From positions 248,001-312,000 of the forward strand of contig NZ_SMAJ01000001.1 of the NCBI RefSeq assembly GCF_004346225.1: DNA of 64,000 nt, in the 5' to 3' direction. The stretch is from Paralcaligenes ureilyticus. GTDB taxonomy: Bacteria > Pseudomonadota > Gammaproteobacteria > Burkholderiales > Burkholderiaceae_B. Each line of letters opens with the position of its first letter. Position 1 is the stretch's first letter. Positions 49,422 through 57,956 of the stretch are shown piece by piece. A program made the position numbers and the translations under genes. The notes below the pieces were generated by a model. It made no database searches. It saw only the letters and a list, made by a program, of their open reading frames with translations, and was not told where the DNA came from.

Positions 49422-49596
49422 TAATCGAATTTGTGCAGAATTACTAATTTTTAATCGTTTCCGAGTAGGCGTAATCGATTTTGTGCAACAACCAGAGTGA
49501 AAAACCCAGTTTGCTGCCGAGCAGATATAAAAATCAAATTTTCACTGGAAAAGACTTTTCTAACTGATTTTATGCAGGCATAATCGAATTAACGCG
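49422..49596 (+). repeat. 16-bp direct repeats upstream of the Fic gene
   Basis: TAATCGAATTTGTGCA (49422-49437) and TAATCGATTTTGTGCA (49472-49487) differ at one base and start 50 bp apart. TAACTGATTTTATGCA (49561-49576) is a diverged third copy, and TAATCGAATT recurs at 49581. The repeats lie in AT-rich DNA ending about 60 bp before the Fic start. Their position suggests an operator, perhaps for autoregulation, or iteron-like binding sites. Confidence 0.6.
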
Positions 49597-49655
49597 TTGC
49601 CAGCATAAATTCATCATTTTTGCGCATCCTGCGGCAACAGCACCAGGAACATTCC

Positions 49656-51275
49656 ATGAGTGAGCTTCCCAACAACCCTATTGGCGCGGCGTGGCTAGCC
49701 CGGGCGTATCAGCTTCTCCCGACCGGGCGTATACCAGTACAAAGCCAGATCGGCGGGCGACGGGCCACACAGATCAGTAACGGCGGCAGACTGGAAACCT
49801 ACCCGGAGACCATGCGCCCTTCACGTGAGCCCGCAGCACACCTTCAATTCCACCTGCGCCACGAAGTGCCGCACCTCGAATTCCTGTCTCGCCTGTTCGC
49901 CAAGACCGGTCCCTCCTTTGTTCAGGCCTGGGTCGATGCCGAACCGACCGGGCAGTATGCCCGCCGGGCTGGCTTTCTGTACGAGTGGTTGACCGAAGAT
50001 ACCTTACAGATACCGGAACGCATCGGCGGCAATTATGTCGATGTCATCGACAACACCAAACTTGTAGCGGCTTCAGCAGATCGCATGGTGAAAGTGCCGC
50101 GCTGGCGCATCAACGACAATTTGCCGGGTACACGATACTTTTGCCCGACCATCGTCAAGACTGACGCAACGATCCTGGCCATGGCCTTGGATGTACCGCA
50201 GCTCTTCCAGAACCTGACGGACGAATTCGGCGAAGACCTGCTGCAACGCGCCGCCGTGTGGATGACCCTACGTGAAAGCAAGGCCAGTTTTGCCATTGAG
50301 GGTGAAGCAGACCGCGCCAGCCGCATCGAACGGTTCGCCGAGGTCATGGCCCGAAGAACAGGCCACGGCGACAGCCCGTTGAGCGACACCGCGCTTGCTC
50401 AACTACAAAGCGAGATACTGGGCGAGCGCACTACGCTCACCCATTTCGGCTTACGCCAATCGCCCGTCTTCGTAGGAGAAACTGTACGCTATCAGGATGT
50501 TGTGCATTATGTGGCGCCACCAGCAGATGACGTCGCGGCCATGCTGGAAGGCCTTCGCGTTTTCCTTGAGCGCACACAAGGACAATCGCCTGTCATGCGC
50601 AGTGCCGTAGCCGCTTTCGGCTTCGTCTACATTCATCCGCTGGCTGACGGCAATGGTCGCGTGCACCGTTTTCTGATCAACGACACATTGCGGCGCGATG
50701 GTGCGGTGCCCGAGCCGGTGATTCTCCCCGTATCAGCAGTCATCACCGACGATTCTGGAGAGCGTCGCAATTATGATCGCGTGCTGGATGAGGTATCCAA
50801 ACCCCTGATGCAAGAGGCGCGTGAACATATAACGTTCACATCCAGGCATACCAGTTATCCGGATGGCGTCGTTTCCAACTTCGAGTTCAACGGAAATGAA
50901 CAGGTTCGCCCTGTGTGGCGCTATCTTGATTTGGGGCCGCATGTGGTCTACCTGTCCAACATCGTCACACGTACTCTGACAGAACAGATGCGCGAGCAAT
51001 CACGCTACCTGCGCAACCACGGGCGCGCTCGCCAGGCGCTCAAAGAGGTTGTCGAAATGCCTGACCACCAGGCAGACCGCATCCTTAGATCGATTGAGCA
51101 AAACAACGGTGAATTGAGCAATGCACTGGCCAAGCAAATGCCAATACTGAGTGAGCCCGGCGTATGGACGGAGATCATCGAGACCGTATCCCTGGCTTTC
51201 CAAAAGGACCCTCCCGCCGATAGTCATATCCTCGACCGCTACCATCCTTCACGGCCCGCTGGCAGGGAATCATGA
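49656..51275 (+). CDS. Fic-domain protein with N-terminal inhibitory motif (class II)
   Basis: The 539-aa protein carries the Fic active-site motif HPLADGNGRVHRF from residue 327, with all key residues (H, D, G-N-G-R), so it should transfer AMP or a related group to target proteins. The segment SFAIEG (211-216) fits the [S/T]xxxE[G/N] inhibitory helix, placing it in the self-inhibited class II. N-terminal residues 1-200 are a DUF4172-like helical region, and the C-terminal 140 residues look like a winged-helix part (ALKEVVEMPDHQADRILR). The ATG at 49656 follows AGGAAC; the frame is open 12 codons further. It stands alone after the R-M operon. Confidence 0.85.
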   Translation: MSELPNNPIGAAWLARAYQLLPTGRIPVQSQIGGRRATQISNGGRLETYPETMRPSREPAAHLQFHLRHEVPHLEFLSRLFAKTGPSFVQAWVDAEPTGQYARRAGFLYEWLTEDTLQIPERIGGNYVDVIDNTKLVAASADRMVKVPRWRINDNLPGTRYFCPTIVKTDATILAMALDVPQLFQNLTDEFGEDLLQRAAVWMTLRESKASFAIEGEADRASRIERFAEVMARRTGHGDSPLSDTALAQLQSEILGERTTLTHFGLRQSPVFVGETVRYQDVVHYVAPPADDVAAMLEGLRVFLERTQGQSPVMRSAVAAFGFVYIHPLADGNGRVHRFLINDTLRRDGAVPEPVILPVSAVITDDSGERRNYDRVLDEVSKPLMQEAREHITFTSRHTSYPDGVVSNFEFNGNEQVRPVWRYLDLGPHVVYLSNIVTRTLTEQMREQSRYLRNHGRARQALKEVVEMPDHQADRILRSIEQNNGELSNALAKQMPILSEPGVWTEIIETVSLAFQKDPPADSHILDRYHPSRPAGRES

Positions 51276-51327
51276 ACGCACAGCAATGAGGAAATTTATA
51301 GTAGATCATTACAAGCGCTGATCTCAG

Positions 51328-51377
51328 CTGTACCGAACTGTACCGCCACACCTTATTTCGGTACAGTACAGGTACAG
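51328..51377. repeat. large imperfect inverted repeat built from a CTGTACCG unit
   Basis: CTGTACCG occurs twice in direct order (51328-51335 and 51338-51345), followed after 13 bases by CGGTACAG (51359-51366) and GGTACAG (51371-51377). The arms pair nearly completely. It lies between convergent genes (Fic and MBL), so it can be a bidirectional terminator, but the repeated units also resemble recombinase or regulator half-sites. Confidence 0.6.
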
Positions 51378-51498
51378 TCACCACTTCTGACTGATTTCGC
51401 TAAAATACGTTAACTCATTGATTAATAACTTATTTTACCTATTTCAATCTACACTCACAGCCTTCTCCGATTCGTTGGATGCCTAATAACGTCAGGAA

Positions 51499-52572
51499 TT
51501 ACCGACGCTCATCCACTCGGCGAGCAGGCTGGAAACGAAAGCCATCGTCGGCCGGCTCGATCCAGCCTACCCCTGGGAAGGGGAAATGCGGCGCAAACAT
51601 GAGCTCATGTGTGCTGGCCAACCGCTGCAGTTCATGGCGGCGCGTCTTGACGGCTTCGTTCTTGTCGGAATCCCACGCGAGCGTCCACTCGGGCTCCGCC
51701 AATGAGATGATCGAACTGTGGACGATGTCACCCGTATCGATCAGCTTGTCGCTCCGCGAAACGATCTCGTAACCCACCTGTCCGGGCGTATGGCCGGGCA
51801 ACGCCATAGACGTGATCCTCGGCAGGACCTGGTGGCCGGGTTCGAATGTTTTGACCTGCGCTTCAATTACTGGAACCTCGGCGCGGGCGTCGGCTTCGTG
51901 ATGCATGAATGCCCACTCCTTGGCGGACATCCAGATCGTGGCCTTCGGGAAGGCGGGGTGGCCCTGCGCATCAACGAGGCCGCCGATGTGGTCGGGATGG
52001 GCATGGGTAATCAGAATGTCGGTGATCTCGCCCGGTGAGACCCCAACCAAGGCCAGACTCTGCTGTACAACGCTGCGGCCAGCCACGCCGTACCCAGCGT
52101 CGATCAGCACGAGATGTTTCGGCGTCCGCACCAGCAGGGTGTCGACGTCGAGCCGGATCGTGTCCGTTCGCGCCCCGGCTTTGCGGAGTACCTCGGCCAC
52201 GGCCGCAGGGCCCACATTGAAGCCGAAAATAGTGCCATCGTTGGGAAAGACCAGGGCACTGTCGCGCAACACCGAGATCTTGAGTGCGCCGAGCTCGAAG
52301 GTCCTTGCTTCTGGTGGGGTCCGCACGACTTGGGCGAATACGTTCGGCGCGACACCCGTAATCAAGAGCGCCAGTGCCGCTGTCACCATGAATCGCCGAA
52401 GCAGGTGTTGACGCCCTGTCCGGCGCGCTATATGTCGGCTCCTTTCACCTTCCGCATCACGCGCGGCAGTGGGCACCAGGTCGGCCGAATAGTTAGGGGC
52501 CAGCATGAGTAATACCTGACTTGTCATCCTTCGGGTTTCCCTCTGAATCACGGATGTGTACACGCACATCAA
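51499..52572 (-). CDS. exported metallo-beta-lactamase-fold hydrolase
   Basis: The protein of up to 357 aa has the MBL signature THAHPDHIGG (HxHxDH) near residue 190, further ligands in ALPGHTPGQ and DTGDIVHSS, and a C-terminal APHFPFPG. The likely signal region is RRFMVTAALALLITGVAPNV followed by FAQ, starting near residue 60. The true start may therefore lie downstream (ATG at 52527 or the ATG before VTAALALL) rather than at 52572. It resembles periplasmic MBL proteins annotated as lactonase or quorum-quenching-like; the substrate is unknown. Confidence 0.8.
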   Translation of the reverse strand: MMCVYTSVIQRETRRMTSQVLLMLAPNYSADLVPTAARDAEGERSRHIARRTGRQHLLRRFMVTAALALLITGVAPNVFAQVVRTPPEARTFELGALKISVLRDSALVFPNDGTIFGFNVGPAAVAEVLRKAGARTDTIRLDVDTLLVRTPKHLVLIDAGYGVAGRSVVQQSLALVGVSPGEITDILITHAHPDHIGGLVDAQGHPAFPKATIWMSAKEWAFMHHEADARAEVPVIEAQVKTFEPGHQVLPRITSMALPGHTPGQVGYEIVSRSDKLIDTGDIVHSSIISLAEPEWTLAWDSDKNEAVKTRRHELQRLASTHELMFAPHFPFPGVGWIEPADDGFRFQPARRVDERR

Positions 52573-52687
52573 TTAGTATACGACCAGAAAATGTGAATTG
52601 CTCAGCAATGTACATTGCTACTGGCCAAACCACCTGGAAAAGAAACATCCGTATAGCCGTGACCGTTGATGATGCAACCATCGACAA

Positions 52688-53311
52688 TTACGCGCTTTCA
52701 CCTCGTGTAAATAGTTTTGCGGATCTGCCAAACGTTCCCTCAAATACGAAGTCTTTAAAATCTGCGCGGATACGCTGCTGTATTTCTCGCTCATGAAATT
52801 CCGCGGGCAGGCGAAGCAATTCACCCGGATAGCCCACGGCGCAGCCGATGACCGGTTCAAAATCCTCAGGCACAAGATAGAGCTCGGTCACCCGTCGCAG
52901 GTGAATCCCCTGTAGTTGGCATACGAACAAGTCCATGGCCGTCGCCTGAATCAAAAAATTGCCCATGGACAGTCCGATGTCGTGAGTGTGCACGCGGTTT
53001 GGCTTACCGTTGTAGGTAAACGTCTTCTTCGATAGCCCAATCATGAGAAATGGTACGCCGCTGCTCCTGATCCATCTTTGGTTCTTATCCATCAGGCACG
53101 AGAGCATTTTGTCGAATTCACCCCGTTGGTCCCGTGTGGCGATGATGAACCGCCAGGGTTGTTCGTTAAATGAGGAAGGAGCCCACCGGGCTGCCTCGAA
53201 CAAGCACCGAAGCTTTTCCACTTCGATCGCGCGATCCGAAAAGGCGCGCTGTGTCCAACGCTGCCTAAGCAAGTCGTGAATGGGGTATGTCGTTTGAGCT
53301 GGCTTATTCAT
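52688..53311 (-). CDS. nitroreductase-family flavoprotein
   Basis: The protein of about 207 aa is an FMN-dependent oxidoreductase. RWTQRAFSD near residue 20 and FEAARWAPSSFNEQPWRFI near 40-58 bind FMN phosphate. The dimer-interface segment SMGNFLIQATAMDLFVCQLQG and the late IGCAVGYPGE are typical of the family. I take the start as ATG 53311 (MNKPAQTTYPI) rather than 53329. It is transcribed in the same direction as the MBL gene. The substrate is unknown; this group reduces quinones or nitro compounds. Confidence 0.83.
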   Translation of the reverse strand: MNKPAQTTYPIHDLLRQRWTQRAFSDRAIEVEKLRCLFEAARWAPSSFNEQPWRFIIATRDQRGEFDKMLSCLMDKNQRWIRSSGVPFLMIGLSKKTFTYNGKPNRVHTHDIGLSMGNFLIQATAMDLFVCQLQGIHLRRVTELYLVPEDFEPVIGCAVGYPGELLRLPAEFHEREIQQRIRADFKDFVFEGTFGRSAKLFTRGESA

Positions 53312-53629
53312 GATTTCGAATGAATCCAATGCGTTGCGGGCTGCTACTTGGGATTTTCCGGATTTTGAGAATTCACTGTTTTTGCCTCTGACGATGAATC
53401 ACTTCTCTCGGTCATGTTGTGCAGGCAGTGCGTCCCGGCAGCTTCTTCGCACCACAGACACACCTTCCCTTGCGTTGACTTTGGGTTTCCATGGTCTCCA
53501 CAGTCCGTTCTCCCTCGGGGAGATGGCTGCGCAGTAGCGTCCAAAGAACTTGTCACCAAAACTCCATGTCACATTTAAGGGGCCAGAAGCGTCATACTCA
53601 TGACACGTGTACCACTCCGGATGTGACCG

Positions 53630-54517
53630 ATGACCTCGACGCAATTGCTAACAGATCGCCTGCAGACCAGCCGACCACGGCTTAAATCGCTCGCTTATCG
53701 CATGCTGGGCAGCGCTGCGGATGCCGAAGACGTATTACAGGACGTCTGGATCCGAATCAGACTATTCGATCTGGAAAAGCAGGAAGAAGTTGAAAACGCC
53801 GAGGGATGGCTGACCACTGTCGTTGCCCGGACTTGCATGAACAAATTACGTGCGCGAAAGACGCGGCACGAAGACGCTGCAAACCCGACTGTTTCGGACT
53901 TACTTGTCAGCGTGACAGATAACTCGAGTCCAGAACAGGACGTGCAGCTAGCAGAGGAGGTAGGGCTCGCTCTTCAAGTTGTACTCGAAACGCTGTCCCC
54001 TTCTGAACGAGTTGCCTTCGTGTTGCACGACCTTTTCGATCGTTCCTATTCCGAAATCGCGGCGCTACTGGATTGCAGTGTCGACGCAGCGCGGCAACTT
54101 GCCAGCCGCGGACGCCGCCGCACCCGAAGCGGCAGACGGAGCTCCAACGATTGCGATCCCGTCGCCGAGCGGCGGATCGTCGACGCGTTCTTCGCAGCGT
54201 CGCAGAATGGCGACCTTGCCGAGCTTCTGAAGATCCTACATCCGGATGTCGTGTTCCGTGCGGACGGCGGCGTAACCCGCCCGGCAGCCACGGCGGTCAT
54301 TCACGGCGCACGGGAAGTCGCAAACCGGGCGAAAACGTTCGCCGTTGCTGGCGCGGCGCTTCAGCCGGTACAGGTCAACGGATCGACTGGGGTCATCGTG
54401 CGAGTTGGGAAACTCCCGGTCGCGATCATGGCTTTCAGCATCTCTGCCGGTCAGATCAGCGAGATTTACTGCTTGCTTGATACAAACCACATCCCTCAAT
54501 TGCTTCCGCCCACATAA
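53630..54517 (+). CDS. ECF RNA polymerase sigma factor with SnoaL-like C-terminal domain (SigJ type)
   Basis: In the 295-aa protein, sigma region 2 lies at about residues 15-85 (LAYRMLGSAADAEDVLQDVWIRI). Region 4 lies at about 110-165 (LSPSERVAFVLHDLFDRSYSEIAALLDCSVDAARQLASRGRR). A C-terminal SnoaL-like fold spans about 180-290 (AFFAASQNGDLAELLKILHPDVVFRADGG). This is the SigJ/ECF41-like design, where the extra domain controls activity in place of an anti-sigma factor. It faces away from the nitroreductase, which may be a target. No anti-sigma gene is nearby. Confidence 0.87.
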   Translation: MTSTQLLTDRLQTSRPRLKSLAYRMLGSAADAEDVLQDVWIRIRLFDLEKQEEVENAEGWLTTVVARTCMNKLRARKTRHEDAANPTVSDLLVSVTDNSSPEQDVQLAEEVGLALQVVLETLSPSERVAFVLHDLFDRSYSEIAALLDCSVDAARQLASRGRRRTRSGRRSSNDCDPVAERRIVDAFFAASQNGDLAELLKILHPDVVFRADGGVTRPAATAVIHGAREVANRAKTFAVAGAALQPVQVNGSTGVIVRVGKLPVAIMAFSISAGQISEIYCLLDTNHIPQLLPPT

Positions 54518-54600
54518 ACCCCTCAAGCGAACAGGCCTCTGCGGGGAATACTCATTGCAGCCTAGGCATCGCCCAACGCCTCAAACACCTAAGAACAAAT

Positions 54601-54783
54601 GCATACTCAATCATTTCTTCCCACCACTGCGGTTGCTTTCCAGCTTCTAGCCAAAGCGTGATTTCCGAGATTCTGGCGGGCCGCAGGATGCCCAACACAC
54701 GCCAGATCGCAGCCCTGGTCGAACGCTTCCATGTTAGCGCTGATGCTTTCATAGAACGTCGCGGCGCACACGCGGCGGCGTGA
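54601..54783 (+). pseudogene. remnant of a HigA-type (XRE) antitoxin gene
   Basis: The last 42 codons before the TGA at 54781-54783 read VISEILAGRRMPNTRQIAAL and then VERFHVSADAFIERR. This is the recognition helix and C-terminal helices of a HigA-like antitoxin. The preceding AFQLLAKA is in another frame, so the gene is truncated and frameshifted. No toxin gene is next to it. It looks like decayed mobile toxin-antitoxin DNA. Confidence 0.6.
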
Positions 54784-54858
54784 TGCGCATTTATGCCATC
54801 TCCGCCCAGCGGTGTTGCCCGCCCGTTTAGACCGACCGAACGTTAACGGCAGAATTTT

Positions 54859-56238
54859 CTAATCGCTGCCGCGCGTCAACAGACGCGTCAACGCACCAAC
54901 ATCCGCCTGCTGGTCGAATTCGTGCAGCAAAGACAGACTGTCCTCCACCTGCGCGGGCCCTACTCCGCCCAAAGGAACCAGGCGCCGGTACTTGGCGTTG
55001 ATATCATCCCAGAGCACACCGCGTGGACCGGAGCCTCGCGGTGCGACGCAAGTGCTCGCGAATTCCCTACCGTCCTTTAACAGGATGGTGACGCTGCCGC
55101 CGTGGCGATGCGGGAAGCGGTCGGGCAGCGGAGCGGGCGACGGGTCGAACACGACCTTATCTTGAACGCGAGCGATAACGGAGTCCGCCATCTTGCTGAT
55201 GCTCATGGCGTCCCAGCCGAACTTTCCGTCCACGATTGATGCCGCCACGAAATACACCAGGCTGTGTGCGGCATCGACGAGGTTGCGTGGATGCGGTTCG
55301 CCTTTGAAATTGGTCCATTGCACCGCCGCGGAAATGGTGACCCGCTCAATGTCATCGGGAATAACCTTGCCAATTCGAGCCGCGGCGGCCGCCGCTTCGG
55401 CCGTGGCATGAAACGGATGTGCGCCAGGCATGAGTTTGATGGCCATATCGGTGACGATATCCCAGTCGTCTCCCAGGCCCCGAGTAATGTCCTCGGTGGC
55501 CTGGCCGTTCATCGCGCTAAGAAATCCACGTGGGGTCTCAAGAATGCTCAAATCCGCCTGGAAATCCCGTAGGGCGGCCAGGGCCGCCTGCACGCCTATC
55601 ATGGCTGCGTTGCCGGCATGATATTCGCGGGCACAGCTATTGTCGGCGGCCACGGCCATGCCGCCTATGGACGTGGCCGCAAGCGCGATGGTGTGAGCCA
55701 TGCGGCCCGAATCCAGGCCAAGCAGGCGGCCGGCCGCAACGGCTGCGCCAAATACGGTTGACACCGATCCGTGAAAGCCGCGCTGCATGCGGCCAGGTGT
55801 TAACGATTCATCGATTCGGCCTGCCACTTCGTAGCCCAGCGCCATGGCGGCGAGAAGGTCTTGGCCTGACCTGCCCGTGTATTCGCCCAAAGCGACGGCG
55901 ACGGTGGAGACTATGGTGCCGATATGGGCGATGCTGCGCAGGTCGCTGTCGTCCGATGCCGCCGCGTCGCTGGCGACGGCGTTTACCCTGACCACTCTGG
56001 ACAAAGGCAGGCGGCTGCCCTCAAACCAAACGGTGGCTTGCCCTGCCCCGCCGTCTTCCAGCTCCAGCGTACGCAAAATGCGGGACGAAGCGATTTCGTA
56101 CCCCATGGCTGCGCTGGCTATGGTGCTGGCCAAGCTCATTTTGGCGCGTTCGATCGCGAGCGCGGGAATGTCCTTGGATCGAATGCCGGAAACGAAGCTG
56201 GCCAGGACTTGGGCGATAGTGGTCGTGCTGTTCCTCAA
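54859..56238 (-). CDS. MmgE/PrpD family protein (copy 1)
   Basis: The 459-aa protein shows the MmgE/PrpD all-helical domain (about residues 5-270, with IGTIVSTVAVALGEYTGRSG and GFHGSVSTVFGAAVAAGRLLG). A C-terminal domain (about 275-450) includes AIKLMPGAHPFHATAEAAAAA and the NLVDAAHSLVYFVAASIVDG segment. Family members dehydrate 2-methylcitrate or isomerise aconitate-like acids, but many act on unknown substrates. The start I chose is a TTG at 56238 that overlaps the permease stop as TTGA; no ATG is available before conserved sequence. It is coupled to the ABC permease, which links the enzyme to uptake. Confidence 0.82.
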   Translation of the reverse strand: MRNSTTTIAQVLASFVSGIRSKDIPALAIERAKMSLASTIASAAMGYEIASSRILRTLELEDGGAGQATVWFEGSRLPLSRVVRVNAVASDAAASDDSDLRSIAHIGTIVSTVAVALGEYTGRSGQDLLAAMALGYEVAGRIDESLTPGRMQRGFHGSVSTVFGAAVAAGRLLGLDSGRMAHTIALAATSIGGMAVAADNSCAREYHAGNAAMIGVQAALAALRDFQADLSILETPRGFLSAMNGQATEDITRGLGDDWDIVTDMAIKLMPGAHPFHATAEAAAAAARIGKVIPDDIERVTISAAVQWTNFKGEPHPRNLVDAAHSLVYFVAASIVDGKFGWDAMSISKMADSVIARVQDKVVFDPSPAPLPDRFPHRHGGSVTILLKDGREFASTCVAPRGSGPRGVLWDDINAKYRRLVPLGGVGPAQVEDSLSLLHEFDQQADVGALTRLLTRGSD

Positions 56239-57105
56239 GTTTGCATACCCCAGCGTCCGATAGTGCGCCGCTCCAGGACGCGGAAGATCAGGTTCTCGAC
56301 CAGCAAGCCGAACAGAATTACGGTGAGCAAACCGGCGAATACATTGGGTATATCCAGCATGTTCTTGTTCTGGAATATATACCAGCCCAAGCCGCCCGAC
56401 CCGGAGCTGGAACCGAATACAAGCTCTGCGGCGATCAGGGTACGCCAGGCAAAAGCCCATCCTATTTTCATGCCGGTCAAAATACTGGGGAAGGCGCCCG
56501 GAACCAATATTTTGCAGACATAGCCCATACGCGATAGCCCGTAATTGCGACCCACCATGCGCCAAGTCAGGCTGACCGAGCGGAACCCGGAATGAGTATT
56601 TAGTGCAACGGCCCACAGGACGGCGTGAACCAGGACAAAGATAATGCTGGCGTTGCCCAGCCCAAACCAAATCATCGATAGCGGCAGCAAGGCAATGGAA
56701 GGCAGGGGGTTGAACATGGATGTCAAGCAGATCTGCACCCACGCGGGTTGCACTGGCAAAAGCGGTGAACAGCGCGGCTATCAGCAGGCCCACGGCATAC
56801 CCTTGCAGCAATAGCGCAATTGACGTCCAGGTTGCCAACAATAGCGTGCCCGACATAATGCCCGAGAAAAATGCCCGCATCGTGGAGGCGAAGGTAGGAA
56901 AGAGCAAGGGATTTCCAGACCATCTGGCGTAGGCCTCCCACACAATGGCCAGCATCAACAGCATGACGGCCTTGCGAAAAACGCCGTTATCCAGAATGCG
57001 CTCCCAAACGCTTAACGGCTTTTCGATGATGCCGAAATCTTCTTCTTCCAAGGTATTGATGATCTCATCGCGGTAAGCTGGCCTCGTTGATATTGCATCA
57101 GTCAT
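56235..57105 (-). pseudogene. ABC transporter permease (SsuC/TauC type), frameshifted
   Basis: The N-terminal half (57105 to about 56735) is in one frame and ends in ATRVGADLL. The C-terminal half, starting TSMFNPLPSIALLPLSMIW, is in another. Removing one base near 56733 restores a continuous 289-aa permease with about six membrane segments and the EAA-like region (YVCKILVPGAFPSILTGMKI). A real mutation or a sequencing error are both possible. It would form the channel of a sulfonate- or nitrate-type importer with the ATPase and receptor upstream. The start overlaps the ATPase gene by eight bases. Confidence 0.85.
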
Positions 57106-57886
57106 GCGAAATTCCCCCTTGCGTTGCGGCCTCTTTAAAGAGCAGTTCTTCGATCCGCTCCTCGAGCCGCCTGCCATCGGGTGCCTTGGTGTCGGCACCT
57201 TCGCTGTGCAGTTCTGCTCGAACCCGGCCGGGATGGGGGCTTAGCAACAAAATACGGCTACCGATCTTGACGGCCTCGGATATGGAGTGCGTAACAAACA
57301 GCACGGTAAACCGGGTGTCGTCCCACAACTGCAGGAGCTCGTCCTGCATCTTGGCGCGCGTCAATGCATCCAGTGCGGCAAAAGGCTCGTCCATTAACAA
57401 AATGTCCGGTTCCATGGCCATGCCGCGCGCGATGGCCACGCGTTGCTTCATTCCTCCTGAAAGGATATGAGGATAACTATTGGCAAACGCCGACAAATTT
57501 ACCTTGTCGATATAGTGCAAGGCTTTTTCTTCAGCGGCCTTGCCCTTGAGGCGTCCGCTGGCGGTTAACGCAAATACCACGTTTTCCTTGACGGTTTTCC
57601 AGGGCAGCAATTGATCGAACTCCTGGAACACCATGACCCTATCGGGCCCAGGTTTGACGATCTCCTGATTGTTCAGTTTTATCTGCCCTTCAACCGCGCG
57701 CAGATAGCCCCCAACGGCCTTCAATAATGTGGATTTGCCGCAGCCCGACGGCCCCACGATAACAAAACGGTCGGAGCGGTAAACATCGAAGCTGACCCGA
57801 TAGGTTGCGGTGACAAGGTGATCTTTGGTGCGATAGCGCAGGGTGACCCCTTGAACCGACAGCAAAGGTGTCGCGGTTTGAGGCAT
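57098..57886 (-). CDS. ABC transporter ATP-binding protein (SsuB/TauB type)
   Basis: The 262-aa ATPase has Walker A GPSGCGKSTLL near residue 40, the Q-loop in VFQEFDQLLPWKTV, the signature LSGGMKQRVAIAR near 142, Walker B ILLMDEPFAALD near 162, and the switch histidine in VTHSISEA. Everything needed for activity is present. It lies between receptor and permease genes and overlaps the latter. The closest groups import taurine, alkanesulfonates, nitrate or thiamine precursors. Confidence 0.93.
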   Translation of the reverse strand: MPQTATPLLSVQGVTLRYRTKDHLVTATYRVSFDVYRSDRFVIVGPSGCGKSTLLKAVGGYLRAVEGQIKLNNQEIVKPGPDRVMVFQEFDQLLPWKTVKENVVFALTASGRLKGKAAEEKALHYIDKVNLSAFANSYPHILSGGMKQRVAIARGMAMEPDILLMDEPFAALDALTRAKMQDELLQLWDDTRFTVLFVTHSISEAVKIGSRILLLSPHPGRVRAELHSEGADTKAPDGRRLEERIEELLFKEAATQGGISHD

Positions 57887-57956
57887 GAAAGACTGTCTCC
57901 AGGCATTTTTTGGACGTCACACATCCGACCGCGACCGGATGTGTTGTTCCTGTTTG

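Noticed and set aside
49422-49596. CRISPR array
   Set aside because: The repeats are too short, too few and unequally spaced, and no cas gene is present.
54859-57198. A single 779-aa fusion of an ABC permease with a PrpD protein
   Set aside because: The middle of this frame (about 56730-56240) is out-of-frame sequence of the permease, whose true C-terminal half is intact in another frame. The fusion is an artefact of the frameshift.
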